This document shows positions 1-10,442 of a stretch of 64,000 nucleotides of DNA, in pieces. The stretch spans positions 50,266-114,265 of the forward strand of contig JASANH010001488.1 in the NCBI GenBank assembly GCA_030248295.1. The letters run 5' to 3'. Both the position numbers and the translations under genes were made by a program. The notes beneath the pieces were generated by a model. That model saw only the letters and a program-made list of their open reading frames with translations, was not told the origin of the DNA and did no database searches. Numbering within the stretch: position 1 is the stretch's first letter; each line of letters begins with the position of its first letter. Origin of the DNA: Mesodorylaimus sp. YZB2_4. Lineage: Eukaryota > Nematoda > Enoplea > Dorylaimida > Dorylaimidae.

Positions 1-384
1 GACCATTTTACGCGCACACTGGGGCGTAACCTTGACTTTGCTCGGAGGTAAATGATGTGTCAAAGGAGGCGGCATAGCGACAAAAGTATTTTCTTGAAGT
101 GATATTCCCGTTCGACTAAGCACAATTCAGAGTGATGCTGATTGCAGCAGCTGGTCTGCTGACTTGACTCGCATTTTCTGGGTTAACGACGACTGATAGA
201 GTGCTTATAAGGCTTGGGTAGGTGGGTAAGATGCCACATAGACTCACAAGGCCCGAGCCAAGGTTGCTTCCTTGTGTGCGCTTCTTTCGACATTCTGCGG
301 CATCTGCTAAAGGAATGTTCGAGGCAATACCGTCTTTATGTGCGAAAAATTTCCATTGTCTTAGACGAAGCAGCGTCCACATTG

Positions 385-441
385 CACCTCGGCTGCTCGG
401 CTGCCGAGCTACCGAGCCAGCCGAGCTGTCAGCCGAGCTGA
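385..441. repeat. GCCGAGCT-type short tandem repeat
   Basis: Repeated GCTCGGCTGCCGAGCTACC-like words alternate in both orientations, so the tract is both tandem and partly self-complementary. It lies in a gene-poor region and has no visible coding role. Confidence 0.55.
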
Positions 442-1787
442 CGCGCATTCACATTGCATATCTCACGATCAGTTGGCTCAGCTTGCGGCATGGCGTATTT
501 CGAAAGTGCACCCCGGCCAGGGCGGGGGTAGCCCGCGACGCGTTCGCGGCTGCTTGCGACCGCAACGAAACCGTGTGCGAGGTCGCAGACCATTGAAAGT
601 GCGCGCCGCACTTTTATGTTATGGACTATGCCACGGGACTCGCGACCACGCGTCCTCCACCGATTGTTTTGCGACCGCAACGAAAGGAGGTGCGCAGTCG
701 CTGGCGTCTAGGTCGGCGCGGCGCTTCGCACCGGTACTTGCTTTGGTTGCAATCACCGTCGTTTTTTTTCGATGAATTTTTTAAGCGGAAGGGTTTAAGC
801 TTTAAGCGGAAGGGGACCAAAATTAGCAAACCGATTGGAAACAAAATATTCAAATTTACTTTACCAGGAATTCCCCGGAGAAGGCCTTTCCGATTATTTT
901 ACTCTTCTGCTTAGCGGAAACTTGGCGTCGAAAACTCTTAGGCTTACGCTCAGTTAATTTTTCGGGGCGGCGCCACCTGGTGCTGTTGCCGCTGTCTGAA
1001 GAAATTTATGCCAAGCCTAAGCCTGAGCCAATTTCGAGCCAGAAATTCAGCTAAGCCAAAAAAACTCAAAATATGTCGCAAAGACTCTTCTCGCTTAAGC
1101 CACAAGTTTGCAAGCATCTGCAAGCACCGCCTTTTTTGCTTGAAGCCTATTTTGCGTAATTCTAAAGATTGACTAAGCTTAAGGTAACCCACAGGCCTAA
1201 GATTTGGGGTGCAAGTAAAACTAGAGATAAAAACAGCCGAAACAACCAGCGTAGACTACGGTTCGAAAAATTATGGTGTCTTGCTTATCGTGAGACCGCT
1301 GCCATTCGAGGATCACATATGCACGAATAATTATGTGAAAGCGGCCATCAGACTCTTTAAAGAGATCGTTTTAACGAAAGAGATTGAAATGCCAAAGATC
1401 GCACTTTAATCCCTCCAGCTCTCTTCGCACACAAATGATGGCGACAAGCACCAGACCCAGCCCGCCCCTTTTTTCCTGACTTTGTTTCTAAAGTTGTGTT
1501 TCTAAATTTCGATCAGAACCCAGAGCTCCCCGTATCCTTAGCCGCGTGGAATGTGGGGCGGGGCGCAATGTGGACGGCCCTTTAGGAGCCCCAAAGCGTA
1601 TTTTTTGCTGCGTCAAATAATATTTTATTACCCATCATTCCTCTGATCGGTGAGTGTGTCCTTCCAGGGCGGCTGTGGAAGCGGTGGGCGTCAGCCAGTG
1701 AGGTTAATGTTTCACCAGGCTTTTAGACTACTGTGGTTGAAAACTGGGCGCTCTGATCGTGAGACCTGCGCGGTCTTGCCTACCAAC

Positions 1788-1826
1788 GGGGGACACCATC
1801 CTGGAGTTCAGGGTAGCGTGTTACAT
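1788..1826 (+). repeat. Dispersed repeat, copy 1 (second copy at 12059)
   Basis: The block GGGGGACACCATC..GGAGTT.AG..TAGCGTGTTACAT matches 12059-12098 inside the first cuticlin intron, with a few substitutions. Both copies lie near GATCGTGA words, suggesting a longer degenerate element. The family is not identified. Confidence 0.55.
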
Positions 1827-2471
1827 TCGGCATCACGGACTCTGATCGTGAGCTGAGGCCGCTTCTATCTTCGAGCCTGTGCTCGCAGTGCCCGAAGTTT
1901 TTTTTTTTACAGCGTCAAATAATTTTTTGCTATCCATCTCCAGCCAATCCATTATTCCGAACTTTTCGATGTATCAAAGTATACACTTTTCAAAGATTAG
2001 GACCAGTATGCTACAGTAAGTGCTCAGGCTTTTCTACATCCTATTTGCCGAATAATGTCAAAGCAATGACAACGCCTGAAAAGAAACTGCTCCTCCTTTG
2101 CTGCCGATAAAACTTATTAAATAACTTACCACTTTAATAACTTTTCTGACGTCATAAAACAAAATCTAAACGGAAATTAAATTACCTCAAGCCAGACTTC
2201 AATATAGGAACATACTGTACAGCATGTACCGTAGGCCTGATTTCTTTACAGATACTGAGCCTTCAATACGTTCAGTACAGTACGTACAGTACGGACAATA
2301 TGGTCAGTGAAACCTTCATTTCTGACAGCATGATATCGAAAATGAAGTTAGTTATACAAAGCCTAGACCCCTTAGTATTGTCAAGCCCTGCGTTTCAAGC
2401 TGTACTCCCCGGCAGAGTGAACATGCCTGATATAAAGTCGGTTGTATTAATCATACATACTTGGCCAGGAA

Positions 2472-3821
2472 ATGAAGTTTTCGAAAACAAGCCTTTCCTT
2501 TTCATTTTCGAACTGTGGCAAAGTATTTAAAAAGTTAAGGGCAGCTCTAAGAAATGCAGACGTAAGACAAGTAGAAATGTACTGTAACGAGTCAATTTTT
2601 GATGCCATCCGTTCCAGCTGCTATTTGACAGCCCCACTCAAAATGGGGTGGACCCGCGACGAGGGTAGGTGCGAATGGACATGCGATGATGTCAAGTACT
2701 ATTGCGATCGACAAATCTGGTACGACGAGCTGATCACGTCTGGCATGCCGATCACTCACCCTCTCCAGTATAAGCTCTACCACGTCGGGTGTGTGTGCAA
2801 CCTGCTGCTGCTCCTGACCCTTCTATCTCGCACCCTGACTGGAACCACTTTCATGTTTCTCCGCGTCATGGCTTTTGTGCAACTGTGCTTAGGTCTGCTG
2901 TACTACGCCCACCCGGGAGCGGACCCTGATTTATCACATAATTGGGTATATAATATGATTTGGCCAGTTATAATGAAAGATATGATCGTGGCGGGAAGGT
3001 TCATGCTGAATATCCTCGCTGTATTCCTCACCCTTGATCGATTTCTAGCTGTTTGCAGCCATAACTTTTATTCTAGAATAAATCCGCGCAAATATTTTTT
3101 TGCTTCAGTTGCAATTTCATTTTTTATAAGTTTGATTGAAATGGAATCAATTTTCAGGTATGAATTTTTCGTTGATTTTAGACCGAATGAGAACAATATT
3201 TCTAGATATTATGTTGTCAAGAATCCGGTAGGGAATGTCATTTATTTATATTATATAGCCTATGCTGTTATAGCTATCAAGGTTATATTATTAAGCTGTA
3301 TGTTTATCATGGGGTCTGGGATTGTGGTGAAAATATTGCAGAGGGGTCGTCAATTATCGCGGATGCTCGGGAGTGACTCTGCTGTGGTCGAGTACAGGGA
3401 GATGTTGGGTCTGAGTCGATTCCAGATGGTGGACATGTTGGTCATGGTTGTCGACGTGGTGGTCACTCTCCTCATGGACCTGCAGCTCATAGTCGAAGTG
3501 CCGGGCGATTATCGAGGCACCTACTGCTCCATGTCTCACAACCTATATTCTTTGAACATGTACCTCGCTGGATGGCTCCTCGATGTCACCAAGGACCAGT
3601 TCTTGGCTTTGGAGCACGCAGAGTTATTCTTTATTTATTTGATATGTTTCAAGAAGTTTAGGCGTGCTTTTGTGGGTGTTGTCAAGACGGGGTTTGGTCG
3701 GGTTAGGAGACTGATTACGAAATCTGGCGCTAGTGGTGCCGCAAACACTGTAGAGAGCATGGTGCATGCAAAAGGAGTATCGGCTACACCAAATGTGATT
3801 TCAGTGACAGGGCATAAGTAA
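2472..3821 (+). CDS. Rhodopsin-like 7TM receptor, single exon
   Basis: A single open frame of 449 codons encodes a seven-helix membrane protein. Hydrophobic segments lie near residues 100-122, 126-146, 168-195, 208-228, 254-288, 318-343 and 359-393. Helix 3 ends in Asp-Arg-Phe (189-191), a variant of the DRY motif of class A GPCRs. The N-terminal part is cysteine-rich and has an Asn-Glu-Ser glycosylation sequon just after Met36. The C-terminal tail after helix 7 is basic. The start could be Met1 at 2472, four bases after a CCAG acceptor-like site, or Met36 at 2577. A usable polyadenylation signal lies at 3976. Base composition is odd: about 2930-3330 is AT-rich while both ends are GC-richer. 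The ligand is unknown; a neuropeptide or chemosensory role is inference only. Lack of introns is unusual for a worm GPCR. Confidence 0.8.
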   Translation: MKFSKTSLSFSFSNCGKVFKKLRAALRNADVRQVEMYCNESIFDAIRSSCYLTAPLKMGWTRDEGRCEWTCDDVKYYCDRQIWYDELITSGMPITHPLQYKLYHVGCVCNLLLLLTLLSRTLTGTTFMFLRVMAFVQLCLGLLYYAHPGADPDLSHNWVYNMIWPVIMKDMIVAGRFMLNILAVFLTLDRFLAVCSHNFYSRINPRKYFFASVAISFFISLIEMESIFRYEFFVDFRPNENNISRYYVVKNPVGNVIYLYYIAYAVIAIKVILLSCMFIMGSGIVVKILQRGRQLSRMLGSDSAVVEYREMLGLSRFQMVDMLVMVVDVVVTLLMDLQLIVEVPGDYRGTYCSMSHNLYSLNMYLAGWLLDVTKDQFLALEHAELFFIYLICFKKFRRAFVGVVKTGFGRVRRLITKSGASGAANTVESMVHAKGVSATPNVISVTGHK

Positions 3822-3975
3822 TTTGTGGATCAAGAGGCGAGTTGTCATAAGCGGGTTTCGACATGGGCGTGTAGCTTACGTGGAGTGCTCAGGTTGAGCC
3901 TGATGTAGCGAGGTGTGGTGACATAAGTAAGTCAGTATTGTACATAGTGATGTAAGTCTTACTTTATTGCTATCA

Positions 3976-3981
3976 AATAAA
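3976..3981 (+). terminator. Polyadenylation signal of the 7TM gene
   Basis: AATAAA lies 155 bases after the receptor stop codon and before the tRNA-Gly gene on the other strand. It is the first canonical hexamer downstream. Confidence 0.5.
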
Positions 3982-4033
3982 GTAAAACAACACAAAACTG
4001 ATCATTTTATCATTATATCTGGTAGCAAAAGAT

Positions 4034-4104
4034 TGCGTCGGCCGGGAATCGAACCCGGGTCGCCCGCGTGGCAGGCGAGCATTCTACCACTGAACCACCG
4101 ACGC
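4034..4104 (-). tRNA. tRNA-Gly (anticodon GCC)
   Basis: The minus strand folds as a full cloverleaf: the 7-bp acceptor stem pairs GCGTCGG with CCGACGC, the A box reads TGGTTCAGTGG, the anticodon loop is CTGCCAC, and the B box is GGGTTCGATTCC. A TTTT tract follows the 3' end as a Pol III terminator. There is no intron. The gene lies downstream of the 7TM gene on the opposite strand. Confidence 0.95.
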
Positions 4105-4559
4105 GGTAAACTTCGTCATGCCATTCGGACTAAGAGCTTGGGGGAATTAGTGAAATATTTTGTAAATAAGCAGGATTTATACTCATCTTGGGACTGCTAA
4201 GGAGACGGATGTGGGACGGGAAAAAAATTTATTGAAAAAGCACGTGTTTTAAGCTCTAACTTGCATACTCTCTAGTAGTCTCAAGAACACAGAGCATCGC
4301 CATTACCTTTCCTGTGTTGTCAGTAATCTAGTGGGTATGTACTTGGATGATTATAAACTGGGTTCCCCTAATCTAAGCAGGACATAGCAAACTAATATTA
4401 ATGGACTCAAAACGGTCAAACTGTGCAGGTCCTAACCAAACTGCACCAGTCTATTCGGTCCCAGTAGGGCCTGCACAAATTACTTCACACCAGCTGTGCC
4501 GGTTTTTACGAGATCCGAATATGCCAGAGCCCTAGCTCACCCCGCCTCTAAATTGGTAC

Positions 4560-5000
4560 ACCGCAGCTGCAAGTAAAGTCGCATTGCATAGAACTGTTTT
4601 CGATATATTTTATTTCTTCCTTGTTTTTTGCTGTGCATGTTTTGTATGATCTTGTGACACTCTGTTTTTCTTTTCGAATTTTTGAAAAAAATTATACATT
4701 TGTCAAAAAGGTGACTTTTATGGGTAACTAAAGGGGGGTGACTTCAGGGGGTTAATTCAGGGGGGTGAGTTTAGGGGTGACTTCATTGGTCTTATGGGTG
4801 TTGTGGTTTGAGAGTGCAGGGAACACGAGAGAAGTGGGAAGCACGGGAAATGTTTGTGTGTAATTCTATATAATTCAAAAAAAATAGTCGCAAAAAAACA
4901 TTTGAAATGTAAAAATTTAAAAAAAGGACAAAAAAGTTGAAAAAAGGAATAAAAAATCGCATCATTTGTCGCGTGTACATGCGTAGCTATACCATATTTC
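4560..5000 (-). repeat. Fragment of the 23.5/61-kb repeat family (inverted)
   Basis: The AT-rich stretch with TATGATCTTGTG..CTCTGTTTTTC (about 4640-4680) recurs at 61150-61190 and, reversed, at 24590-24640. The following GTGACTT..GGGGTGA..CATTGGTC part is the reverse complement of the AGTCACCC/GTACACCC/CCAATCAGA blocks near 23750-23950 and 62080-62270. This is a third, rearranged piece of one repeat family. No coding capacity is visible. Confidence 0.6.
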
Positions 5001-5021
5001 TTGCAGGTGGCGCAGCGCAAG

Positions 5022-5076
5022 GCTTTGCGCATGTGGGTGCACACGTTTTCTCCGTGTGCACCCACATGCGCAAAGC
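5022..5076. repeat. Perfect 24-bp stem, 7-nt loop hairpin
   Basis: Bases 5022-5045 are exactly complementary to 5053-5076 with the loop TTTTCTC between them. The arms begin GCTTTGCGCATGTGGG. Such perfect pairing is either a very young inverted duplication or a constrained RNA hairpin; no flanking gene explains it. Confidence 0.85.
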
Positions 5077-5506
5077 GTGTGTGCTGCAACAAATTTTGGG
5101 TCCTAGTTTTGTCAGGGCGGGACAGGCGCCCGTCCAGGTAGTTACAGTTACCAGCAGAAGTCGTGTCGTGAACACGTATTTGAAAGCGGAATGGCAAGGC
5201 GCGATCAAATTGGCACCACGGAAAAGCAATTCGGGGGCGATGCTGCTAGCACTGGTAACGACGAGGGCGAGGGTAGGTCTCAGCAGATGAGCCGCCCAAC
5301 CGATATCCTTGGTTAGAGAGGTTGTGGTCGATCGGATAAGAGTTTGGATGTTGAAGGTTCGGGTCGATCATCCTGGCCCAGGAGAGGACAGTCTGAGGGT
5401 TCAGGGTCCCCAAGCCCTCGAACACAGCAAGTCGAACAAGTCCGGTGGGAGCTCCACATGGGGTCCTACTCCGAGGAGGTATTGCCATCGTTTCTAGTAT
5501 CTTTTT

Positions 5507-5805
5507 TCTTTGGGAATATGCACGCCCGTCGCCCATGGTGCGAACCAGACCTGGCAGCACACTCAGATCTCCGGGCCCTGATCTGAACCACTTATCGCAT
5601 AGCAGAAACAAATTGTCTGCTCCTTAGCGTGGTTAGACTGTTTACTAAACAAGATATGAACATATGCGTGCACTACGCAGATTTTGAATAAATTTGGGTT
5701 TTGTTATAAGTGGTTAGGCCGACATTGCCTGGCGATCCAAGTGTTGCTGCCAGCCTTGGATCGCCCCTGGTGCCGCGTGTACATTCCCAAAGAAAACAGA
5801 TAGTA
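5507..5805. repeat. Diverged inverted repeat pair
   Basis: The segment 5507-5600 (TTCTTTGGGAATATGCACGC ... AACCACTTAT) matches the reverse complement of 5704-5805 with many substitutions, separated by about 100 bases. Neither arm carries a convincing protein. It is probably an old foldback element. Confidence 0.5.
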
Positions 5806-6314
5806 CGCTCACGATACCGGATACACAACAAAAAGCAACGAAGAAATATAAATATATCGAAAACAGTTTGACACTTTTTTCCAGGTCCGACATTGGGTCC
5901 CAAACCCCAACCCAACCCAACCGGAACTGAAAAATCACGACCTGATCTCCTGATCGACTCGCGGTTAGAGATCAAGTCAGTTAGGTCCTAATTTTGAAAG
6001 TTTGAAAGCTTGGTCGGTCAGAATTCATAAAGAAGCCTCTTGCCTTTTGGCAGCGGTGTACTTGAGTATTCAGCTGGGTTAAAGATGGTGATTTCCTGCC
6101 CTGAAACAGGTATTTCCTGCAAATTTATTCATAGACTGGTGAGAAATTGTCTGCGAGACGCCAATTGCGCAAAAAGTTTGGGGAATTGGCGCTCATCCTT
6201 GAGCTCTAAATTATAGCATATTCATGAAAAATTTTTTCTGGCTCCCTACGACCCCGAAATCCTGCCTGCTCGAGTGAACTGACATTAGCCACTGCGGCTT
6301 TATTGGCGGGTGAA

Positions 6315-6612
6315 TACGATGATGGGAGACCAGCATCTCCTTGTCCGAGGAACGGGGCTTGTAAGATTGGTTTCCTGGTGAAACTAGCCCCTCAGTTGGG
6401 GTAATGTTATTTGAAACTTGCAACTCGAAAATGGAATGGTCGTTGAGATATGAGCAGGATAATTCTCAGGTCTCAGGTTGTTTTTGAAGGAGTCCAAAAG
6501 CCGAATTTGGAGGTGCAGTCAGAAGCTCATGCCAGTGTATTGCCTGTTAGATAAGCTGCTTCTGGTATCCATTAAGATCTTTTTGAAGGTACAGTAGATG
6601 CGAGTGGGGGCA
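6315..6612 (+). repeat. Dispersed 300-bp repeat, copy 1
   Basis: This stretch aligns along its length with 60312-60613, in the same orientation. Shared blocks include GCATCTCCTTGT.CGAGGAAC, GGGCTTGTAAGATT, ACTTGCA.CTCGAAAA, TTGAGATATGAG and AGATCTTT. The open frame on the minus strand here looks like a shadow. The family is not identified. Confidence 0.7.
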
Positions 6613-6759
6613 CGACTCGCTCAACTGCTCAGAAATAAGTTCATCGTTAAATAGCCAATGGGTTGGGTTTGACTTTTCGAAAATGGGTTTTGGTTGGGTT
6701 CGGTTTCAAAATTTTTGGGGTGGGTGTGGGTCGAACTGTGAATCCATTGTCAGACCCTG

Positions 6760-7040
6760 GTCTCACATTATCACAATGTAGAAAAATAAAAAAGTTTTAT
6801 CAACAAAACAAAAACAACAAAATATTTTCATACTTTGCCAGTCATGAGACATCATTATTTTGGAGAAAAAATTTCAAAATAACTTGTCAGTCCTTTGTAT
6901 TATTTTATGTTTGACAAAATAATGTCTATGCCCTTTGACGAATTTAGGATCATTGTAACGTAGATGGGTAAGCGTTCTTTACTTTGCCTATGCTTAACCA
7001 TTGTGCCACAAAAGGTACTCGCTGCCCACACCCCTCTGTC
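6760..7040 (+). repeat. Right-end fragment of the 23.5/61-kb repeat family
   Basis: The stretch with CCTTTGACGAATTTAGGAT, TGCCTATGCTTAACCATTGT and AAAAGGTAC matches 24850-25110 (the latter interrupted by a MITE) and the reverse complement of 60770-60930. It defines a shared terminal segment of the family and serves as an empty site for the MITE. Confidence 0.65.
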
Positions 7041-7302
7041 TCAAGCCGTGATACCATGTCTAATTAATAAAACCTATTTTGTCTACCATATTGTGGCTGA
7101 CATCAACTGACCATCACTGAAAACTTCGGAATCGAACTTATGCTGTTGGTATGAGGATGCGAACACATGAGTCTGGTACGGTATCAGACGAGAACATACA
7201 CGTAAAGGACGCCGCCAATTGACTAACGAAACACGGCTAACTGAAACACAGCACATAAAAACGGCTAACTGAAAACACCACGGCTAACAAAACAACGTCG
7301 CT

Positions 7303-7333
7303 GAATGTGTGTGTGTGTGTGTGTGTGTGTGTG
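7303..7333. repeat. (GT)n microsatellite
   Basis: An uninterrupted run of about 13 GT units follows the left arm of the 7.25-kb inverted repeat. It is a simple repeat without other features. Confidence 0.95.
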
Positions 7334-8153
7334 CGGGTGGGCGTGTGCTCAGCGTTATGATACATACCAGTTATACATTGGGTGATTCAAGCTGAAGTGC
7401 AACATTATAAAACCTGCTGAAATAGCGTATGAAATAGCGAGGCGGCGGCCTGGCCCAGTGGCGTACGCAGGATTTGGGGGTCGCGGAGTGCCAACGGAAA
7501 ATTTGCTTAAATATGCTAATTAAGTGCGTCGCGCAAAGTTCAGCTGCCGGATGTAGCTGAATGGAAAATGGAGTCCAGCTTGGTATTTCAAAATGAGCGC
7601 CGGAGAGAGGGTGGGGTCGGAGGCGAAATTTTTAAAAAATTAGCTTCTCGCAGGCACAATTTTTCCCGATTCTTTATTAGTAAATTAGCGGGAAAATAAC
7701 TTAGGTCAAGAAATCACTTTCTTTAACCCCGCCAAAAACTCAAGCCACCTTTCTTACAAAAAGCTGAAGGCTTCTGCGTGGATTCTGACCTTCCAAAATT
7801 TGCGCACAATCTTTCTGATCGTACAGAAGCAATGAGTGCCATCTATGTCAGCTTATCGTCCTCACCATATTCAAGAACAGCTGGGTCCCCACTCTGGCCA
7901 CTTCTCTGATCTGGAAGGGGACCGCTGGCCGCAATGCCACCCGCTGTGCTCGCCCCTGGGGTTTATCTCCGCCCCACCTGAGGCGAAAAATTTCAATCTT
8001 GCACTGCGATAAAACACAAAAATGTTTGAAGTGGACATGCCACCAAACGCAAGGTTTGGATTGCACGAAGTTTGTTAAGGCTACCTTTACGTTACTTTTC
8101 AGGGTCGTTGGGGGGCCCAAGCCACCCAGCACCCCCTGCGTACGCCCCTGTGC

Positions 8154-8208
8154 CGAACAAGGAGCTCGCCTTGTATTCTAGAATACAAGGCGAGCGGGCC
8201 CTTGTTCG
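8154..8208. repeat. 32-bp perfect palindrome with outer paired arms
   Basis: 8164-8195 is a perfect palindrome centred between 8179 and 8180 (half-site CTCGCCTTGTATTCT). After a short mismatch, CGAACAAGG (8154-8162) pairs with CCTTGTTCG (8200-8208). The whole would form a long, loop-free cruciform. It lies inside the 7.25-8.58-kb inverted-repeat element. Confidence 0.85.
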
Positions 8209-8326
8209 AAACTGCCCCAAGATGAATCTTTTCTTGTATGCTCTTTTCCCAGAGGTGTTGTTTTGAAGCTCTTTTTTCGCCATATGGATGGGCACTTTTG
8301 CTGTTTGATCCCCAACCTAATATACT

Positions 8327-8416
8327 GTAGGTTAGCTTAGGCTGGTTTAGGCTTAGTCTTAGTCTTAGGCTGGCATATGACTTGGGTTTAGACTGATACT
8401 AGGCTTAGGCTTAGGC
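8327..8416 (+). repeat. Interstitial degenerate TTAGGC tract
   Basis: The tract holds repeated TTAGGC and one-base variants (TTAGTC, TTAGGT), ending in AGGCTTAGGCTTAGGC. TTAGGC is the telomere unit of most nematodes. The copies are too few and too diverged for a telomere. Confidence 0.55.
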
Positions 8417-8768
8417 AAACGACAAAAGCGCCGGGGGTCCTAGGGGCGGAAACCCCCGGAAAAGAAAAAAATTAGTGAAAGAAAGCAAGAAAGAACAACT
8501 CACGGTCGTTCGTTGCTAGACGCTGCGTGTGAATGTATTCAGTTAGCCGTGGTGTTTTCTGTTAGCCGCGTTTTATGTGCGTACTTGCCCTCCTTAGAGC
8601 CGGGTCAGACGATTGATCCGTGATAAGAAATTTTTTGAAATATGCTCTATGCATTTTAGGGAGTTATCGGCTTTTACGACGTCGAAAAGGTGGCGTCAGG
8701 TGCAAAACGACAAAATACGATCGGGGAAGGGGAGGTCAAAAATTGCTGATTTGCATACGGTCCGTTAT

Positions 8769-10309
8769 GGGGCCATCCATGAAGGTCGACCGCAGCCTAG
8801 GGGCGGGGGGGGGAGGGGGTTGGCAAAAAGTGGTCAGCTGCGGTCGGGGGAGGGGGAGGGGTAGCGGCCTATGGTCGACCGCAGCAATTTTTTAGACTTC
8901 TGATGACAAAAAAACACCTTTTATCTTCACCAGTAGTGCGCGTTCAAACCTTCAAAACTTTTTGTCTTCTCTTCTCCTTGGTCGTTCATTCTCGATCATG
9001 CAATTTCGGCTTCATCAGGACTCTTATTCCCAACTGGAATGGCATCTGATCCGAAAGGGAAAAGGTGGGAGGCGATGGCTAAGCTGATTCAGGCGTTGGT
9101 CCGCCTTTCTGGCCCGCAACCCTGACTGGGAGGCGGAGGTTCTATTCCGACGGAGGACGGCAGTTTAGTAGCTTGTCGTTGGCTTTGGACACCTGGCTCC
9201 GGGCGACACCACGTTACTGTCAAATGGCGGACGCCCACCCAAGGAGTAGAGAATTGGGAAGCTGTCCTCGCACACCAGGCGAGATGGTCCCTAAGCTAAC
9301 GATAAGCCTAAGCCCCCTCTCACCCAGTATGCCCTCGTGTTGAGGTGCTCCCAGTGAAGACACAGGAACCTGCCATGAGAGCTGGTCACCTCTAAGGATA
9401 GGTCGGTATCACCTTTTTCCAGGATCGAGATCAGGGCAAGCCTGATCGGGATCGGGATGTTTTGTTTGAGGTCGAACAATTTGCACGCACGAAGGAGATA
9501 AGTCTATTTTGCAGACCAAAGCTCACTTTAGTCGTCCAGATTTTTAATCAGGTCGAGTTTCAGTCATTATAAATAAGCTGAAATTGATGAGTACCGTATT
9601 TACTCGAAATTCTCCCCGCGGGAGAAATTTTTTCAAATGGGTCCCAGACGGGGGAGAATAACAGAGGGGGGAGGATTGCGAGGAAATACGGTTTCGACAT
9701 TAGCAGTTTCGATACGCGTCCAGCAAGGTCAGCCTTGGCTAAGTAAAATCAGTGTTGCTATCATGATCGATTTGAGCCGATGTTGCTGTTGCCTCTTCAT
9801 CGCTACTGCTTCATGGCAGATATGATGGATCAGAGTGCAACATGCTTATGCATATCATAATTATTAGCAGAATCCCGATGCCTCAATGTCAGGGTCAGGA
9901 TCGGGATCCCAACCTATCCCGCACAGCCGCGCTTATCATCTCATGACTGCTTGCCAGCTAATATGATTGGTAGTCCAGTAAAGAACTGAGCCGGCGCGAC
10001 CCAACCCGCAAAACTTTTAAAAAATATGGCAAAAAGTTGTGGAAAAAGTCTGCGGAGGCTTTTACAAAATAGAAATCCGCTTCATAAATCAAAAAAGATT
10101 TGTCTTCGAAGGAGATGGCATCTTGTGGAGCTCGAGAAAGCATAAGACGAAACATTTCACAGAACTGTGTTTACAAGGGGGAGGGGGTCTGGCTGAAGTG
10201 GTCGACCATTTTTGAAAGGGGTTCGCGATAAATGGTCGGCATGCGGTCAGGGGGGAAGGAGGGGTCAAAAAATCGAGATTTTGTGTGGTCGACCTTTATG
10301 GATGGCCCC
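8769..10309. mobile_element. Putative DNA element with GGGGCCATCCAT termini
   Basis: 8769-8791 (GGGGCCATCCATGAAGG...) matches the reverse complement of 10287-10309 at 22 of 23 positions. Next to the right terminus are a G-rich block and GGGGTCAAAAAATCGAGATT; a similar block (GGAGGTCAAAAATTGC) lies just outside the left terminus at 8730-8750. That suggests two nested or head-to-head copies. Termini ending TTTATGGATGGCCCC are, from memory, common on short invertebrate DNA elements. Internal frames show no recognisable transposase. The right end lies 60 bases from tRNA-Val. Confidence 0.45.
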
Positions 10310-10369
10310 TATTGGAATTATTTTCCGCCAGACGCAACCAGTCAAAATTTTTTAGAAATCGAAAAAGCA

Positions 10370-10442
10370 TGTTTCCGGCCGGGATCGAACCGGCGACCTT
10401 GCGCGTGTGAGGCGCACGTGATAACCGCTACACCACGGAAAC
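10370..10442 (-). tRNA. tRNA-Val (anticodon CAC)
   Basis: The minus strand begins GTTTCCG, pairing with CGGAAAC at the 3' end. The A box reads GTGTAGCGGTTATC, the anticodon arm TGCGC-CTCACAC-GCGCA gives CAC, and the B box is GGTTCGATCCC. A TTTTT tract follows. It is nearly identical to the tRNA-Val at 26005 but for the anticodon and a few positions. Confidence 0.95.

Larger units (their letters stand above)
1..2471. other. Gene-poor region with short repeats
   Basis: I see no gene I can support here. Visible structures are: short GCCGAGCT-rich repeats around 385-441; a 17-bp direct repeat (TTGCGACCGCAACGAAA) at 554-570 and 669-685; a small hairpin at 596-614 with 8-bp arms; scattered CCTAAG/TTAGGC-like words at 940-1200; and a dispersed repeat at 1788-1826 that recurs at 12059-12098. 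Just before the receptor gene, 2268-2296 has overlapping GTACAGTAC words. Confidence 0.5.
7251..8580. mobile_element. Element bounded by 38-bp inverted repeats
   Basis: 7251-7288 is the near-perfect reverse complement of 8542-8580: both read GTTAGCCGTGGTGTTTTC, then GTTAGCCG and TTTTATGTGC, with only a few differences. The arms enclose about 1.25 kb with no transposase frame I recognise, so this would be non-autonomous. Inside are a (GT)n microsatellite, a 32-bp palindrome and a TTAGGC-rich stretch. Target-site duplications were not found, so exact ends are uncertain. Confidence 0.5.

Noticed and set aside
8327-8416. Possible chromosome end (telomere)
   Set aside because: Too few TTAGGC units, too many variants, and genes lie on both sides.
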